64,000 nucleotides of DNA, from the NCBI GenBank assembly GCA_964017045.1, contig OZ024809.1, forward strand, positions 2,480,001-2,544,000, given 5' to 3'. Positions 54,416 through 64,000 of the stretch are shown in pieces. The DNA is from Omphiscola glabra. Taxonomy: Eukaryota; Mollusca; Gastropoda; Lymnaeidae. Numbering within the stretch: the stretch's first letter is position 1; every line of letters starts with the position of its first letter. The notes below the pieces were generated by a model. That model did not search any database, was not told where the DNA came from, and worked only from the letters and a program-made list of their open reading frames with translations. Both the position numbers and the translations under genes were made by a program.

Positions 54416-57400
54416 GTAATTTTAGATGATCTTATGTAAATAAATATTTAAAATTAAAAAAAGTAAAACAAAAAACAGAAGAAACTCAAAACAAACTAAT
54501 TTTCAAATACCCCAGGGTAGAGGTTGCTTTACGAATGGTGGTCCACTGAAATTTCCCATCATCCCATTTTAGTTTTTAAACAAATATATTGCTATCTCTA
54601 CAGTTTTACTTCTGTCAGCTGCACTGCTTCTTTCATTGCTATTTAAAATGCATCAATTTATTCGTTATATCTTACTTATCATTAAAATTCGAATTTATTT
54701 AAAAATAAAAAAAGATCCAAGAACTACAAGAAAAACACAATGCGCTAGATCAGAAACCCTTAAATGTGCCATGGTGGATCGTGAATAGTTCTTGATAAAC
54801 CTTAGTTTTGAAAAGCTCCGCTCAATTGAAGCCACGGTCAAAATGATCGTAAGAAACAAATGAAGGCTCAGCGAGAGTATGGGAAGAGATTCTAAGATTC
54901 CCAATCAGCTATGAATTTCAGAACTTGAAATACTGACCGGTCAATGACGTTGTGAAATTCAATATCAGCTACCATTGGTGTCTTCTAAGCCTTGGTATTT
55001 CTTTTAAAAAGTTCATCTTCTAATAATTCATCATAGAAAGAGGGTAATTTTGGAACGGACATCAATAACTCTTCTTTACTTGCTGATAGTAAACTCTTGG
55101 GTTGAACAGCCCCAAACATATCTGCTACGTCTTTGATCGCTGATGATCTGATATGGTGCTCAGAATGAAAGCGATCAATACATTTTAGCATCTCCTTACC
55201 TTTTTCTTCTCGCAGAGAGAGTCCAGCATCAATTAATTGTTATCCTTCCATTCTCGTCTTAAACCTCTCTCTACCGAAATTCCATATTGGTCTTATTTTC
55301 AAAGTGACTTTCAATAGCATGTTCCACCAAGGGACAGCGCTACTCGTGCAGAAACAATCGTATGGCCTCCAGGCTGGTCATCACTTTGCCAAAAGTAAAG
55401 CCGTTAGTCTACAGATACTGCGGTGTAAAATTAGCTTCCTTAAGTAGATCAGCCCAAAAGTAAAAGTAGCAGTTGAACGTGAAATCCCAGTCAGAATGTA
55501 AGAGACCTTGTGATGTACTTCTTGTATCCACATTTTAAAGAGGATCTCATAGAGCTTAAATCGCCGCCACAAATTCATCGAACTCATCTTTCACTGTCTT
55601 AACATCAGCATGATGAGCACTCCAACACGTGTTGCTGACAGTCTCTATTCACCAACATTCCAGTGTGTTCAATTAGAGCAACCCATGGATGAGTGGATGC
55701 AGGAAAGAAGAAGACTATTACCTCAAGAGTACCGAAACATGAAATACATGAAGCATTTTCAGCAAAAAGAGTGCTACTTACGAAAGATACCGTACACTTC
55801 AATCGGCGTTGAATCATGGTCAAAGCTGTGTTTTTCTGAAATAAATATTGTGTCACTCCATTTCTGAGGCATCGAACTTGACCTTTTAATAAAGTACGAA
55901 ATACGATTGGTTCTTTCTATTTGGTGTCACCCACTGAGATGGTGTCGCCCTGTGCGGTCCTAACCCACACCCCTCATCTACGCCCCTGCATCTATATCTT
56001 TATATCTATCTTAAATCTCTCACTTTATCTATCTCTTTATCTCTTTCTTTATCACCATCTTTATCTCTTATTTTTCTTTCCATTCCACTCTAATATAAAA
56101 TAAGCAAGTTCTTATACAACGGTGTGCAATGTTGCTCTACAGCTGGTCGTAGCTGTTGCATTTTACAACGACTGCCCGGCTGAGCCAAGTATACCACTCT
56201 ACTGCCTGTGGCTGGGTGTTTTCTGCTTGTGTGAGGTGGGCTGGACCTGGTACAACGGTCGGCACACGATCTGGTACAATCGGAACCCCAAGACGGTGTG
56301 CGTAGTGGACTTCACCATCGCCACCTGTCAACTATGTAGTTTCACTATAGGTAACTAGTCACCATAATTATAGGTAACAAGTGATCATAATTATAGGTAA
56401 GTGGTAATCAAGATTATAGGTAACTGGTAATCATATATGTAACTGGGCAACGTAAAACGAACAGGTCACCCTAAAGGTAAATGGTCACCATGTAAAGCTG
56501 CTCACCATGTAAAGCTGCTCACCTTGAGTACCTGTTCACTACAGGTAAGTGATCACCACAAGTACTTGTTCACCTTAAGTGAATGTTCTACTTGGTTAAC
56601 TGAAGCCCATAAGTAACTTTCACATGTGACATGTTAACGCTCCCACCCCCCACGAACCCACCCCATCCCCCAAAGTAATTAAGGTGTCGACATGATGTCT
56701 TCCTCATGACACGGTCGATGCGTCTAAGAGGGAACAACTGAAGCAGATAATCAGGGGATGTCGGGTGTTGTCATACTTAAACATTTCTAGAAATAACTAG
56801 CCAAGCGATGAGCACAAAATACATAAAACCAAATAGTATTTTTTCATCTGTCATCTGTCACGGTCTGTCTGTCCCCCTGATGGTAATTCTTTTAATGTCT
56901 TTTATTTTTTGGCACACTTATAATAAAGCATGTCACCTTACAGGTTCCCAACACAATAAATTAAAAATGAAAGTAAAAGAAATTGATTTTTTTTTCCAAA
57001 TGGAGTAAAAGAATTAACATCAAACTCAACAAAATGTACAAAAAGGTAAAAAAAAAAATGTGTAATACAAAAAAATACAAAAGCCAATCTTAAATCACAT
57101 TATTTTTTGAGACTACGGTTGAAACACTAGCCTAAAACTAACAGACAAACCTATGTTCTTGTGATTGAAACACTAGCCTAAAGCTAACATACAAACCATA
57201 TGTTTTTGTGATTGAAACACTAGCCTAAAGCTAACATACAAACCATATGTTTTTGTGATTGAAACACTAGCCTAAAGCTAACATACAAACCATATGTTTT
57301 TGTGATTGAAACACTAGCATAAAGCTAACATACAAACCATATGTTTTTGTGATTGAAACACTAGCCTAAAGCTAACATACAAACCATATGTTTTTGTGAT

Positions 57401-58516
57401 TGAAACACTAGCCTAAAGCTAACATACAAACCATATGTTTTTGTGATTGAAACACTAGCCTAAAGCTAACATACAAACCATATGTTTTTGTGATTGAAAC
57501 ACTAGCCTAAAGCTAACATACAAACCATATGTTTTTGTGATTGAAACACTAGCCTAAAGCTAACATACAAACCATATGTTTTTGTGATTGAAACACTAGC
57601 CTAAAGCTAACATACAAACCATATGTTTTTGTGATTGAAACACTAGCCTAAAGCTAACATACAAACCATATGTTTTTGTGATTGAAACACTAGCCTAAAG
57701 CTAACATACAAACCATATGTTTTTGTGATTGAAACACTAGCCTAAAGCTAACACACAAACCTATGTTCTTGTGATTGAAACACTAGCCTAAAGCTAACAC
57801 ACAAACCTATGTTCTTGTGATTGAAACACTAGCCTAAAGCTAACATACAAACCATATGTTTTTGTGATTGAAACATTAGCCTAAAGCTAACACACAAACC
57901 TATGTTCTTGTGATTGAAACACTAGCCTAAAGCTAACACACAAACCTATGTTCTTGAGATTTTTAGGTTTTACAAAAGCCGATGATTTTAATATCTAACT
58001 TTTAGATACCAAAAGAGTTAAAATTTGAGAGAATATATATCTATAATCAGTGGCGTAGCTAGGGGGTGTGGACCGCACCGGGTGACACCAATCCTAGCTA
58101 CGCCACTGTCTGCAATCAATCGTTTTCATCTATCAACATTATTGTTTTAAATGTTTAATTATAACTTTTAAAAATAATTTTAAAAAACATGTTGAAATTG
58201 TTATTAAACCACATTTTTCAACTTCACAGGAGGCATTGCAACCTACAGGCTCGTCAACGTCTCCGACGACGCCCACGACCCCAACTTCTGCCACCCTATC
58301 CTCTACTGGGTTTCCTTCGCCACGGTCACATCGGTGGTCCTCATGTTTCTGGTCAGCACATTCTTCTTATGCTGGGCCTACACGGTGGTGTACCTCGTCT
58401 TGTGCCGGGAGATGAGCCAAACGGATTCGGGCCAGCAGCCTGTAGCCCTAGTCGACGGGCGTCGCGGCAGGATGGTTGTTGGCTGGCCCTTACATATCTT
58501 TGCTGTCCACGTCTGA
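53894..58516 (+). CDS. TMEM272-like four-pass membrane protein (3 exons)
   Basis: Join 53894-54415, 56143-56350, 58230-58516; GT-AG introns, phases 0 and 1; at least 338 residues. The first ~140 residues are Pro/Ala/Ser-rich and presumably cytosolic. Four hydrophobic helices follow: around 'VIATAWSTLWTCIVLSQLVV', 'IPLYCLWLGVFCLCEV', 'VVDFTIATCQLCSFTIGGI' and 'VTSVVLMFLVSTFFLCWAY'. 'YNDCPAEPSIPLY' is the signature loop of TMEM272-like proteins ('.DCP..P.IP.Y'). The product probably sits in a cellular membrane; its function is unknown in the family. The sequence just before 53894 ('TTTATTCATTGCTGCTTCAG') is a good acceptor, so the ATG may not be the true start and an upstream exon may exist; the frame is open back to 53870. 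Confidence 0.8.
54690..55870 (-). pseudogene. Decayed hAT transposase (ZMYM1/TTF-zinc-finger-like), antisense in intron 1 of the TMEM272-like gene
   Basis: Minus-strand fragments in order: 'FGTLEVIVFFFPASTH.W' (about 55780-55740), 'WADLLKEANFTPQYLQTNG' and 'VMTSLEAIRLFLHE' (55450-55340), 'EHAIESHFENKTNME' (55330-55270), 'ELLMSVPKLPSFYDELLEDE' (55070-55010), and the dimerisation motif 'TVASIERSFSKLRFIKN' then 'SRSTMAHLRVSDLA' (54835-54740). The last is diagnostic of hAT C-termini. Several stops and frameshifts make it inactive. Confidence 0.78.
55919..55989. mobile_element. Short MITE of the 'GGCGTAGCTA' family
   Basis: Reverse complement begins 'CAGGGGCGTAGATGAGGGGT' and contains 'GGACCGCAC' and 'GACACC', like the 61-bp element at 58048. 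Confidence 0.55.
56143..56350 (+). CDS. TMEM272-like gene, middle exon (helices 1-3)
   Basis: The acceptor 'TTGCTCTACAG' ends at 56142 and the donor ATAG|GTAACT lies at 56351; 208 bases, 69 codons plus one base. Carries the 'DCPAEPSIPLY' loop and 'GWTWYNGRHTIWYNRNPK'. Confidence 0.85.
56351..56600. repeat. Degenerate repeat starting inside the splice donor
   Basis: 'AGGTAACTGGTAATCAT'-type units of about 17-30 bases begin right at the donor (ATAGGTAACTAG), so copies of the donor sequence 'TAGGTAA' recur at 56371, 56394 and 56417. Confidence 0.75.
56601..57110. other. Intron 2 of the TMEM272-like gene, no recognised feature
   Basis: AT-rich. The open frame 56808-57008 is not supported. Confidence 0.5.
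57115..57962. repeat. Minisatellite in TMEM272-like intron 2, 47-bp unit, ~18 copies
   Basis: 'GATTGAAACACTAGCCTAAA' plus 'GCTAACATACAAACCATATG' and TTTTTGT. The outer copies carry 'ACACAAACCTATGTTCTTGT', the inner ones are almost identical. Confidence 0.96.
58048..58108. mobile_element. 61-bp MITE, 'CAGTGGCGTAGCTAGG' termini
   Basis: 16-bp perfect inverted ends 'CAGTGGCGTAGCTAGG' and 'CCTAGCTACGCCACTG'. Flanks TCTATAAT and TCTGCAAT agree in 6 of 8 positions, compatible with an aged 8-bp duplication. Very short for a transposon; reduced almost to its ends. Confidence 0.75.
58230..58516 (+). CDS. TMEM272-like gene, terminal exon (helix 4)
   Basis: The acceptor 'TTCAACTTCACAG' ends at 58229; stop TGA at 58514-58516. 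Encodes 'YRLVNVSDDAHDPNFCHPIL', helix 4 and a basic tail 'VDGRRGRMVVGWPLH'. GC-rich codon use compared with its surroundings. Confidence 0.85.
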
Positions 58517-58822
58517 CGCGCAGTTAAAAATGAGTGCTCAGTCCGGAAGTGGGATTTTTTTTCCAAGTGTTTTTGATTGGCTTACGCGTCGATCACGTGG
58601 GTTGAGCTGGGAGCTGGTTGGAGGAAAGCCTGTTATGTCATTTTTGAATAGCTCTTGTCACCATGCACATTATTTTATAGACATGAGTTTTAGTGAGATG
58701 AGATAGAATGCGAGGGAGTAGGAGATAGTTCGACAGCAACTGAGGGCGTGGGGTGGTGGTGAAGAGATATTAAACTTGATACAGTGAAACCTTGAAAATA
58801 ACGTAAACGCTTGGGATTGGAG

Positions 58823-58828
58823 AATAAA
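58823..58828 (+). terminator. Candidate polyadenylation signal of the TMEM272-like gene
   Basis: AATAAA about 305 bases past the stop codon. The 3' UTR length is plausible, but other sites could be used. Confidence 0.4.
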
Positions 58829-58989
58829 AATAGTGTCATTAGCAGAGATGGTGCTATTATCAGATTCGGTCATTGTAAAAGTATAGTTCATTGCCAGGGT
58901 TCGTTGGCGCATATCCAAGGAAGAGCGCTATTTCAAGGTTCATTGCTTTCAGATTGTACTGTATTAATATGTTTGTTTTAAAGTGTTGT

Positions 58990-59095
58990 TTTGATGAAGA
59001 GAGAGAGAGAGCAAGAGAGGGGGAGAGAGAGAGAGAGAGGGGAGGAGAAGATAGAGAGAGAGAGAGCGAAAAGAAGAGAGAGAAATACAGATTGA
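58990..59095. repeat. GA-rich low-complexity tract
   Basis: Interrupted (GA)n with GGGG inserts. The Arg/Glu and Ser/Leu open frames over it are artefacts. Confidence 0.9.
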
Positions 59096-59209
59096 GAGAT
59101 GACAAAAGAATTTCTAGCTTAAAGGAGGCTACTGCAAAAGTTCAATAAGGGCCTATTTAAAAGAAAACTATATCTGATAAATGTGTTCTAGTTTTTTCAA
59201 ATGGCTGTG

Positions 59210-59375
59210 ATACATTAAGTCAAGTGATTGACACAACCTTGTATGACCTATTACATTAAGTCAAGTAAGTGACCCCACCTTGTGTGACCTATTACATTAA
59301 GTCAGGTGATTGACACAACCTTGTGTGACGTATTACATTAAGTCAAGTGATTGACACAACCTGGTGTGGCCTGTT
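59210..59375. repeat. Minisatellite, ~41-bp unit, 4 copies
   Basis: 'CATTAAGTCAAGTGATTGAC' plus 'ACAACCTTGTGTGACCTATTA'. Confidence 0.9.
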
Positions 59376-59574
59376 ACCGCCAGCCAAGTTTGAAAGTCTA
59401 CCTATTAAATCAGCCTTGTCTCCCAATGCTATTACAGTATGCTCTTCTCGTGATTGATCATATCTAGCCAACGACTAAGACTTAATTTGCATATTTAAAA
59501 TAAAATAGATATAACAAACTGTTCATCTTATTAATTAATGTATTTTTTAACGAGCCAAGTCTTTAAAATGGTAT

Positions 59575-59705
59575 ATTTCCTTGTTATGTATGTTGTATGA
59601 CGTGTGGAGCTGGTATGGTACAGTATGTTGTTATGTTTGTTGTATGACGTGTGGAGCTTGTATTGTACAGTATGTTTTTATGTATGTTGTATGACGTGTG
59701 GAACA
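59575..59705. repeat. Minisatellite, ~52-bp unit, 2.5 copies
   Basis: 'TATGTTGTATGACGTGTGGA' recurs three times. Confidence 0.88.
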
Positions 59706-59834
59706 GTTTACAAATCTGAATTTTCGTAAGGAGAGTAACGAAAAAAAAATTATTATTCTTGCGGTACAGACCTGCTAATTATTTGTCTCCCCACATATGG
59801 TACATCATTCGAGATTTTTTACTTGATGTAACAC

Positions 59835-60335
59835 CCTACCATTATTTGTTCTTGTTGTACCAGCCAGCCATTATTATTTCTTGTTGTACCACTAGGCCAA
59901 TATTAGTTCTTCTTGTACCACCGAGCCAATATTAGTTCTTGTTGTAGGACCCAGTCATTATTTGTTTTTGTTGTACCACCTAGCCAATATTAGTTCTTCT
60001 TGTACCACCTAGCAAATAGTATTTTGTTGTACCACCCGGCCAATATTAGTTTTTGCGGTTCCACCCGGCCATTAACTGTTCTTATTGTACCACCCGGGTA
60101 ATATTAGTTCTTGTTGTACCACCGTGCCAATATTAGTTCTTGATGTACCATCCTGCAAATATTAGTTCTGGCTGTACCACCATGCCAAAATTATTTCTTG
60201 TTGTTGGACCCTGTCATTATTCGTTCTTGTTGTACCACCCTGCCTAAATTAGTTCTTTTGTACCATCCGGCCAATATTAGTTCTTGCTGCACAACCCTGC
60301 CATTATTTGCTCTTGTTGTACCGCTCTTTCAATAA
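59835..60335. repeat. Degenerate minisatellite, ~29-bp unit, ~17 copies
   Basis: 'TTAGTTCTTGTTGTACCACC' plus '.(G/A)CCAATA'. More diverged than most arrays here, hence probably older. Confidence 0.88.
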
Positions 60336-60559
60336 TAAATAAAGGATATATGATCATCTCACAAAATTAGTTCTTTGTTTTAATAGCACTGCAATTATAT
60401 GATCTTTTTGTTACACCTTGCAAACAATTGTTCTTGTCGTACAACTCTGCCAATAGTTGGTTTTGTTTTGTGCAAAGCTGCATTCGTTGGTACAGCATTG
60501 CAAAAAGTTGATCTTTCGGTACTACTCTTCAGCCTTTGTTATTGTATCACTTCACTACA

Positions 60560-61110
60560 TAAAGCTATAGTATGGCATCCTTCCGTCTTCACGAGATGAT
60601 GGACTAGCCATATAGTAGTCCTACACTTCGACGAGTGGCTCACTAGGCCAATCCTGGAGTGACAATCTCGTCTGCATTTCACGCAGGAGTATGATGATTC
60701 CTGGTTAATTTTGGCCTTCCGTGCTGTTCTTTTTGTCGCAAGGGCTTCGCATCTTCTGCCTTTTTCACTCCTTCGTACACTGCCGTTTGCCAGCTGGAAC
60801 GTTGTTCGGCAATGATCTCCCATTTGTTGACTTCAATGTTCGCTTCCTTCGTGCTCTTTTTGCAAACGTCCATATATCTCAAGCGAGGCCGTCCAATAAG
60901 TCTTGTCCCTTCTGCCAACTCTCCATACAACAGCATCTTTGGAATACGGCCTTTCTCCATTCTCCTTACATGGCCTAACCAGCGAAGGCACTTCTTGCTA
61001 AGAGCGGAGAATATGCTACACATTTTGGAACGTTCCAAGTCCTCTGTGTTAGTTACCTTGTCCTGCCATCGGATGCGTAGAATAAAGCTACAGTCCTGCA
61101 TAAAAAGAGA
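60560..61110 (-). mobile_element. LINE C-terminal fragment with CCHC-type zinc knuckle
   Basis: Minus-strand frame 61101-60679 reads 'LRIRWQDKVTNTEDLERS', 'LRWLGHVRRMEKGRIPKMLL', 'YGELAEGTR', 'GRPRLRYMDVCKKSTKEANI'; a frameshift near 60700 leads into 'CVKCRRDCHSRIGLVSHSSKC', the terminal zinc-finger of these LINE proteins. The upstream catalytic domain is absent. Confidence 0.85.
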
Positions 61111-61129
61111 GTCCCGAAGAACACCGAAG

Positions 61130-61635
61130 TGATCACAGACGTGCGGTACTTTTGGTGCACACCAGGGTTGAACGGATATGAACAGCGGAAGTTCACACTT
61201 CTTTAATCATTTTTGAAGCAGACTTCAACATTCAACGACATTTCCTTTCTTTATGACAACTGCCTTTATTTAAATGTTACACCAAGAAGGCAAAGGATAT
61301 TCTAGAAAAGATGGTCATTTAATCAAAGATTTTGTTTATAAGTTTTTAAAAGAAATTGAGCATGCCTTTATTTCCAAATATAAAATCATATAATTAAACT
61401 CAAAAATATTTCATCAACTTAAGGCAAGTGTATATTTAAATCGTTTATTTTAACTTATCTTTTCTTTGTGGCTGGCTGGACGGCTGGCAAAAATCTTCGG
61501 TCAGCTATTTGACCCCCTTCCTTTCAACTTTACGAGCTAAATTTTGGCACATAGACTCGTTGTCTCTGACAACACATTCTTTCAAATTATCAGACCATTC
61601 CCCCCAAACCCTAAAAAATCAGCTTTTACTATTTT
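61130..61635. other. Unassigned AT-rich stretch
   Basis: No recognisable coding feature or repeat. Confidence 0.5.
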
Positions 61636-61636
61636 T

Positions 61637-61915
61637 CAATTTCTTCTTCTTCTTCTTATGCCTTTTTACCCCGTCTGGGACATAGGCCGTCCACACGAAT
61701 TTTCCACCGATCCCGGTCCTGTGCTTTCCTTTCCAATTGCTTCCAGGTGTATCCCATATTTTACGTGTCTGCCTCTAGCTCGCGTCTCCATGTATTCTTA
61801 GGTCTTCCTCTCTTTCTTTTTCCCTGTGGATTCCATGTTAGGCATTGTCTGGTGGTGCAATATGGGGTTTTTCTGAGAGTATGCCAAATCCACCTCAATC
61901 TTTTCTTTCTGATTT
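61637..61915 (-). mobile_element. Second LINE C-terminal fragment with (AAG)n tail
   Basis: Minus-strand translation: '[13 protein letters not shown]', '[19 protein letters not shown]', '[10 protein letters not shown]', one stop, 'MGYTWKQLERKAQDRDRWK' and 'VDGLCPRRGKKA', followed by AAG repeats (CTT on plus at 61640-61655). This is the typical tail of RTE/Nimbus-like LINEs of snails and other invertebrates, a different family from the 60.6-61.1 kb fragment. Confidence 0.82.
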
Positions 61916-62990
61916 GACTAAATATAATTCCCGATAACTGCGCTCAATGAGATTCTTTAAAAAAAAAATCTCGCAAGTTCGTTTGGTGCGTAATATTTTC
62001 TTTTAGTTTCTGAAATAAATTTGCGGTGTAAAGCGGGTGGGTCATAAGAATGTAAATACAGTTCAGAGGCGTGAACAAATATGCAGTGGCGAGCCTGGTG
62101 CGGGGGAGGGGGGGATGCGGAGCTGTAATTGGAATCTTATAAACGGCTTTACTTGTATGCATGTTTTGTCAAATTTTCAGCCCCACCCCCTTAGCTCGAT
62201 ATTACATTTAATAAGGATTTATACAAAAAAACTTAGTTTTTAGTGTTTGTTTAAGAAAAGAATATTTAAAAAAAAAAAAATATTATATCTAGAGTGGCCC
62301 GAGGAAATACAGCTGTACTAAAAGCTACATTTAATACCAATCAGTACCAGCAACCATGGTCTTTTTCACAATTACCATGTACAACATTTAAGGTGATTAT
62401 AATAGATTTCGACTGAAGAACTATATATGTATATCAGATCAAGGGCGTAATTTCAGTTTTTTCGGGGGGTGGGGGAACCAAAACTTGGTTGGCTTGCTAA
62501 GTTGTTAAGTACTGGAGGCACCACAGTACATAGCAATTTAAATAAAACCTGCACATTCAGGGGGAAATGCCCCGCACTGCCATACCCAAATGGCGTCCTT
62601 GTATCAGATCTGTGAATGCTTAAGTGAACGTTTGAGGTCACATGTGGCCGTGACGTCAAGAGGGGGCAGGTGATGGAATTGTCCAGCGCCAGGAGATGAT
62701 GCACTGCCTGCATTCATTTATTATAAGAATAATTATAAAATCTAACATGGGACTTACTCAGCTATAGAAACAAGAAAGGGGTTATTTAAACAATAACGAG
62801 TTTGGGTTGCTACAAATGATGAATTGGCATTATTTGAATAATAGCAAGCTTGGATCTCAGACGACTCGTATGAAGGAATTTTGACTTTAATTATATAAAT
62901 AATTAATATTGCAGATGTGTAATGGAAGAGAATATCAAATTCTTTTTTTCCCCATTACAAGACCTTTGATGCAGATGCCTTGTATCCGTC
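61916..62990. other. Unassigned region
   Basis: Contains 'GCAGTGGCGAGCCTGGTGCG' (62084) and 'CAAGGGCGTAATTTCAG' (62441), possible ends of short MITEs. No gene. Confidence 0.4.
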
Positions 62991-62993
62991 AAT

Positions 62994-63079
62994 TATAATA
63001 ATAATAATAATAATAAAGTTCATTTGAAAAATCACGCTTCATCCCCTAAGGTTCGAAGCGCGGTGCAAAAAATTATACA
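62994..63079 (-). mobile_element. Solo LINE 3' tail
   Basis: Reverse complement of the 3' UTR at 46850-46930: 'ACCGCGCTTCGAACC', 'GGGATGAAGCGTGATTTTTC' and a (TTA)n run. This is an extreme 5' truncation of the same LINE family on the opposite strand. Confidence 0.82.
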
Positions 63080-63239
63080 GAGAAGCTTTGCGTCAATTGT
63101 ATAGGTATCACAGATGATGTGACCAGCCTGGTCATGATAGATTTGATTTGAAAAACAAAACAAAACCAAATAGCTGTGCTAAAAACTGGGGATTTTTTAA
63201 GGTAATGAAAAGACAAGATTGGTTTTGAGAGTAATCATT

Positions 63240-63830
63240 TCAATTCGTCGGACGGATCCATGTACAAGGATTTGGAGAACTCTTAACCAATTAGATCGAT
63301 ATCATCAGTGGGATCATGATTACAAGTTGCCGTTAATTAAGGGATATGGGGCGATAGGCTGTGGTGGAAGCCTATGGTCGATGATTCTAAATATGCAGCC
63401 CTGAGAAAACTGCTCCTAGGCAACCGTTTCGTCCCAGCTACTTCGCGAATTAGTTGCGAGGTGGAAACCCACTGTAGAATCCCTCTTAGAGGGCGTCCGA
63501 TGCTTCCCCGGGACGGGTGGGGGGAGATATTAGGACGTTAATTTACCGTCCCGGCCCCTAGGAGAGTGGACTGCGGACGCTTGAAACACAGCGTCTTCGG
63601 TCGACCAGATGTCTCCGGGCGGGGGGGGGCCTCCATCAGCAAACTCGATCGAGCAGTTGCTGGTGGGGGCGTCCAACGCCCGGGGAGGTCTCTGACGTCT
63701 TCCCGCACGGCCCGGCGCCGGGGACACCCGGCGGCTGGCGGGTGTGGGTGGACGCCAGGGAGGGCATTAGGAGCACAAGCTCGACGGCCCGCTGACGCAA
63801 TTTCCTAATGAGAGATATTCCAGTGGCGTA
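63240..63830 (-). repeat. GC-rich dispersed repeat, copy 2 (longer, inverted relative to copy 1)
   Basis: 63500-63830 matches 18440-18740 in reverse complement. The element probably continues to about 63240, as the sequence stays unique and GC-richer. The MPSLA-type frame is interrupted by a frameshift near 63700; the second part (63727-63530) retains 'APTSNCSIEFADGGPPPP', corresponding to 'VPTSNRSIGFSDGDPPCP' in copy 1. Confidence 0.65.
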
Positions 63831-63870
63831 GTTATGGTTAGTGTCACCCGGAGAGGGCCAAGATATCTGC
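63823..63870. mobile_element. Partial short MITE, 'CAGTGGCGTAGTTATGG' end
   Basis: Same terminus as the 58048 element, followed by 'TGTCACCCGG'. The second end was not identified before the window border. Confidence 0.45.
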
Positions 63871-64000
63871 CGCCCGTTAGAGTTTTGCAGCCCCCTCAAC
63901 GATAAAACTGCACCGTCTATATATAAACGTTCTATCCATGCCGACCGCCCCTCCATACAGCCCTTCTTACGCCAATAAACATAATAAGGATTATTTTTTT

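Noticed and set aside
58860..59148. Arg/Glu-rich and Ser/Leu-rich frames
   Set aside because: They come from a (GA)n low-complexity tract.
60721..61132. Plus-strand frames of 85 and 106 codons
   Set aside because: Shadows of the minus-strand LINE fragment, whose motifs are clear.

Overview
The window looks like nuclear DNA of a mollusc, most probably a gastropod. It is AT-rich, its genes are split by GT-AG introns, and non-LTR retrotransposon remnants, hAT and Helitron debris and a very large number of minisatellites lie between small exon islands. A SPIN-like hAT element, a family reported from a pond snail, fits this, but the species cannot be fixed from sequence alone. I saw no prokaryotic gene organisation, no rRNA and no convincing tRNA gene.

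The main content is a tandem gene family on the minus strand. Gene A (exons between 9951 and 15080) and gene B (exons between 29237 and 42272) each have five exons with identical intron phases. They encode secreted proteins of about 237 and 235 residues: a signal peptide, a charged linker of about 100 residues, and a C-terminal domain of about 104 residues with 16 conserved cysteines. The cysteine layout (C-x-C-x2-C, then C-x-C near the end) suggests a cystine-knot cytokine such as IL-17, with a Spaetzle/Trunk-like factor as alternative; the family is not proven. Each gene has a TATA box and an upstream CCAAT box. The first ~100 bases of the window resemble the same promoter, so a third copy probably starts just left of the window. 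The duplicated block includes at least 4-8 kb of upstream DNA (A about 9.84-23.6 kb, B about 29.0-49.4 kb).

On the plus strand at 53.9-58.5 kb lies a three-exon gene for a four-helix membrane protein resembling TMEM272. Its first intron holds an antisense decayed hAT transposase and its second a 47-bp minisatellite.

Mobile DNA: six LINE reverse-transcriptase C-terminal fragments or tails (4.1, 23.1, 46.1, 52.7, 60.6 and 61.6 kb) plus a solo tail at 63.0 kb; a decayed Helitron/PIF1-like helicase (38.5-39.5 kb, in intron 1 of gene B); a SPIN-like MITE (40.1 kb); another hAT MITE with a perfect 8-bp target duplication nested in an LTR-like element, itself inserted in a minisatellite (16.5-17.4 kb); a family of very short 'GGCGTAGCTA' MITEs; Penelope-like terminal fragments with a hammerhead-like core; and an inverted pair of GC-rich repeats (18.4 and 63.5 kb).

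Minisatellites cover roughly a fifth of the window, with units of 12 to 110 bp. Most long open reading frames are artefacts of these arrays. Comparing A with B shows several arrays caught before and after expansion, including a 100-bp repeat that has captured the 3' half of a coding exon together with its splice donor.
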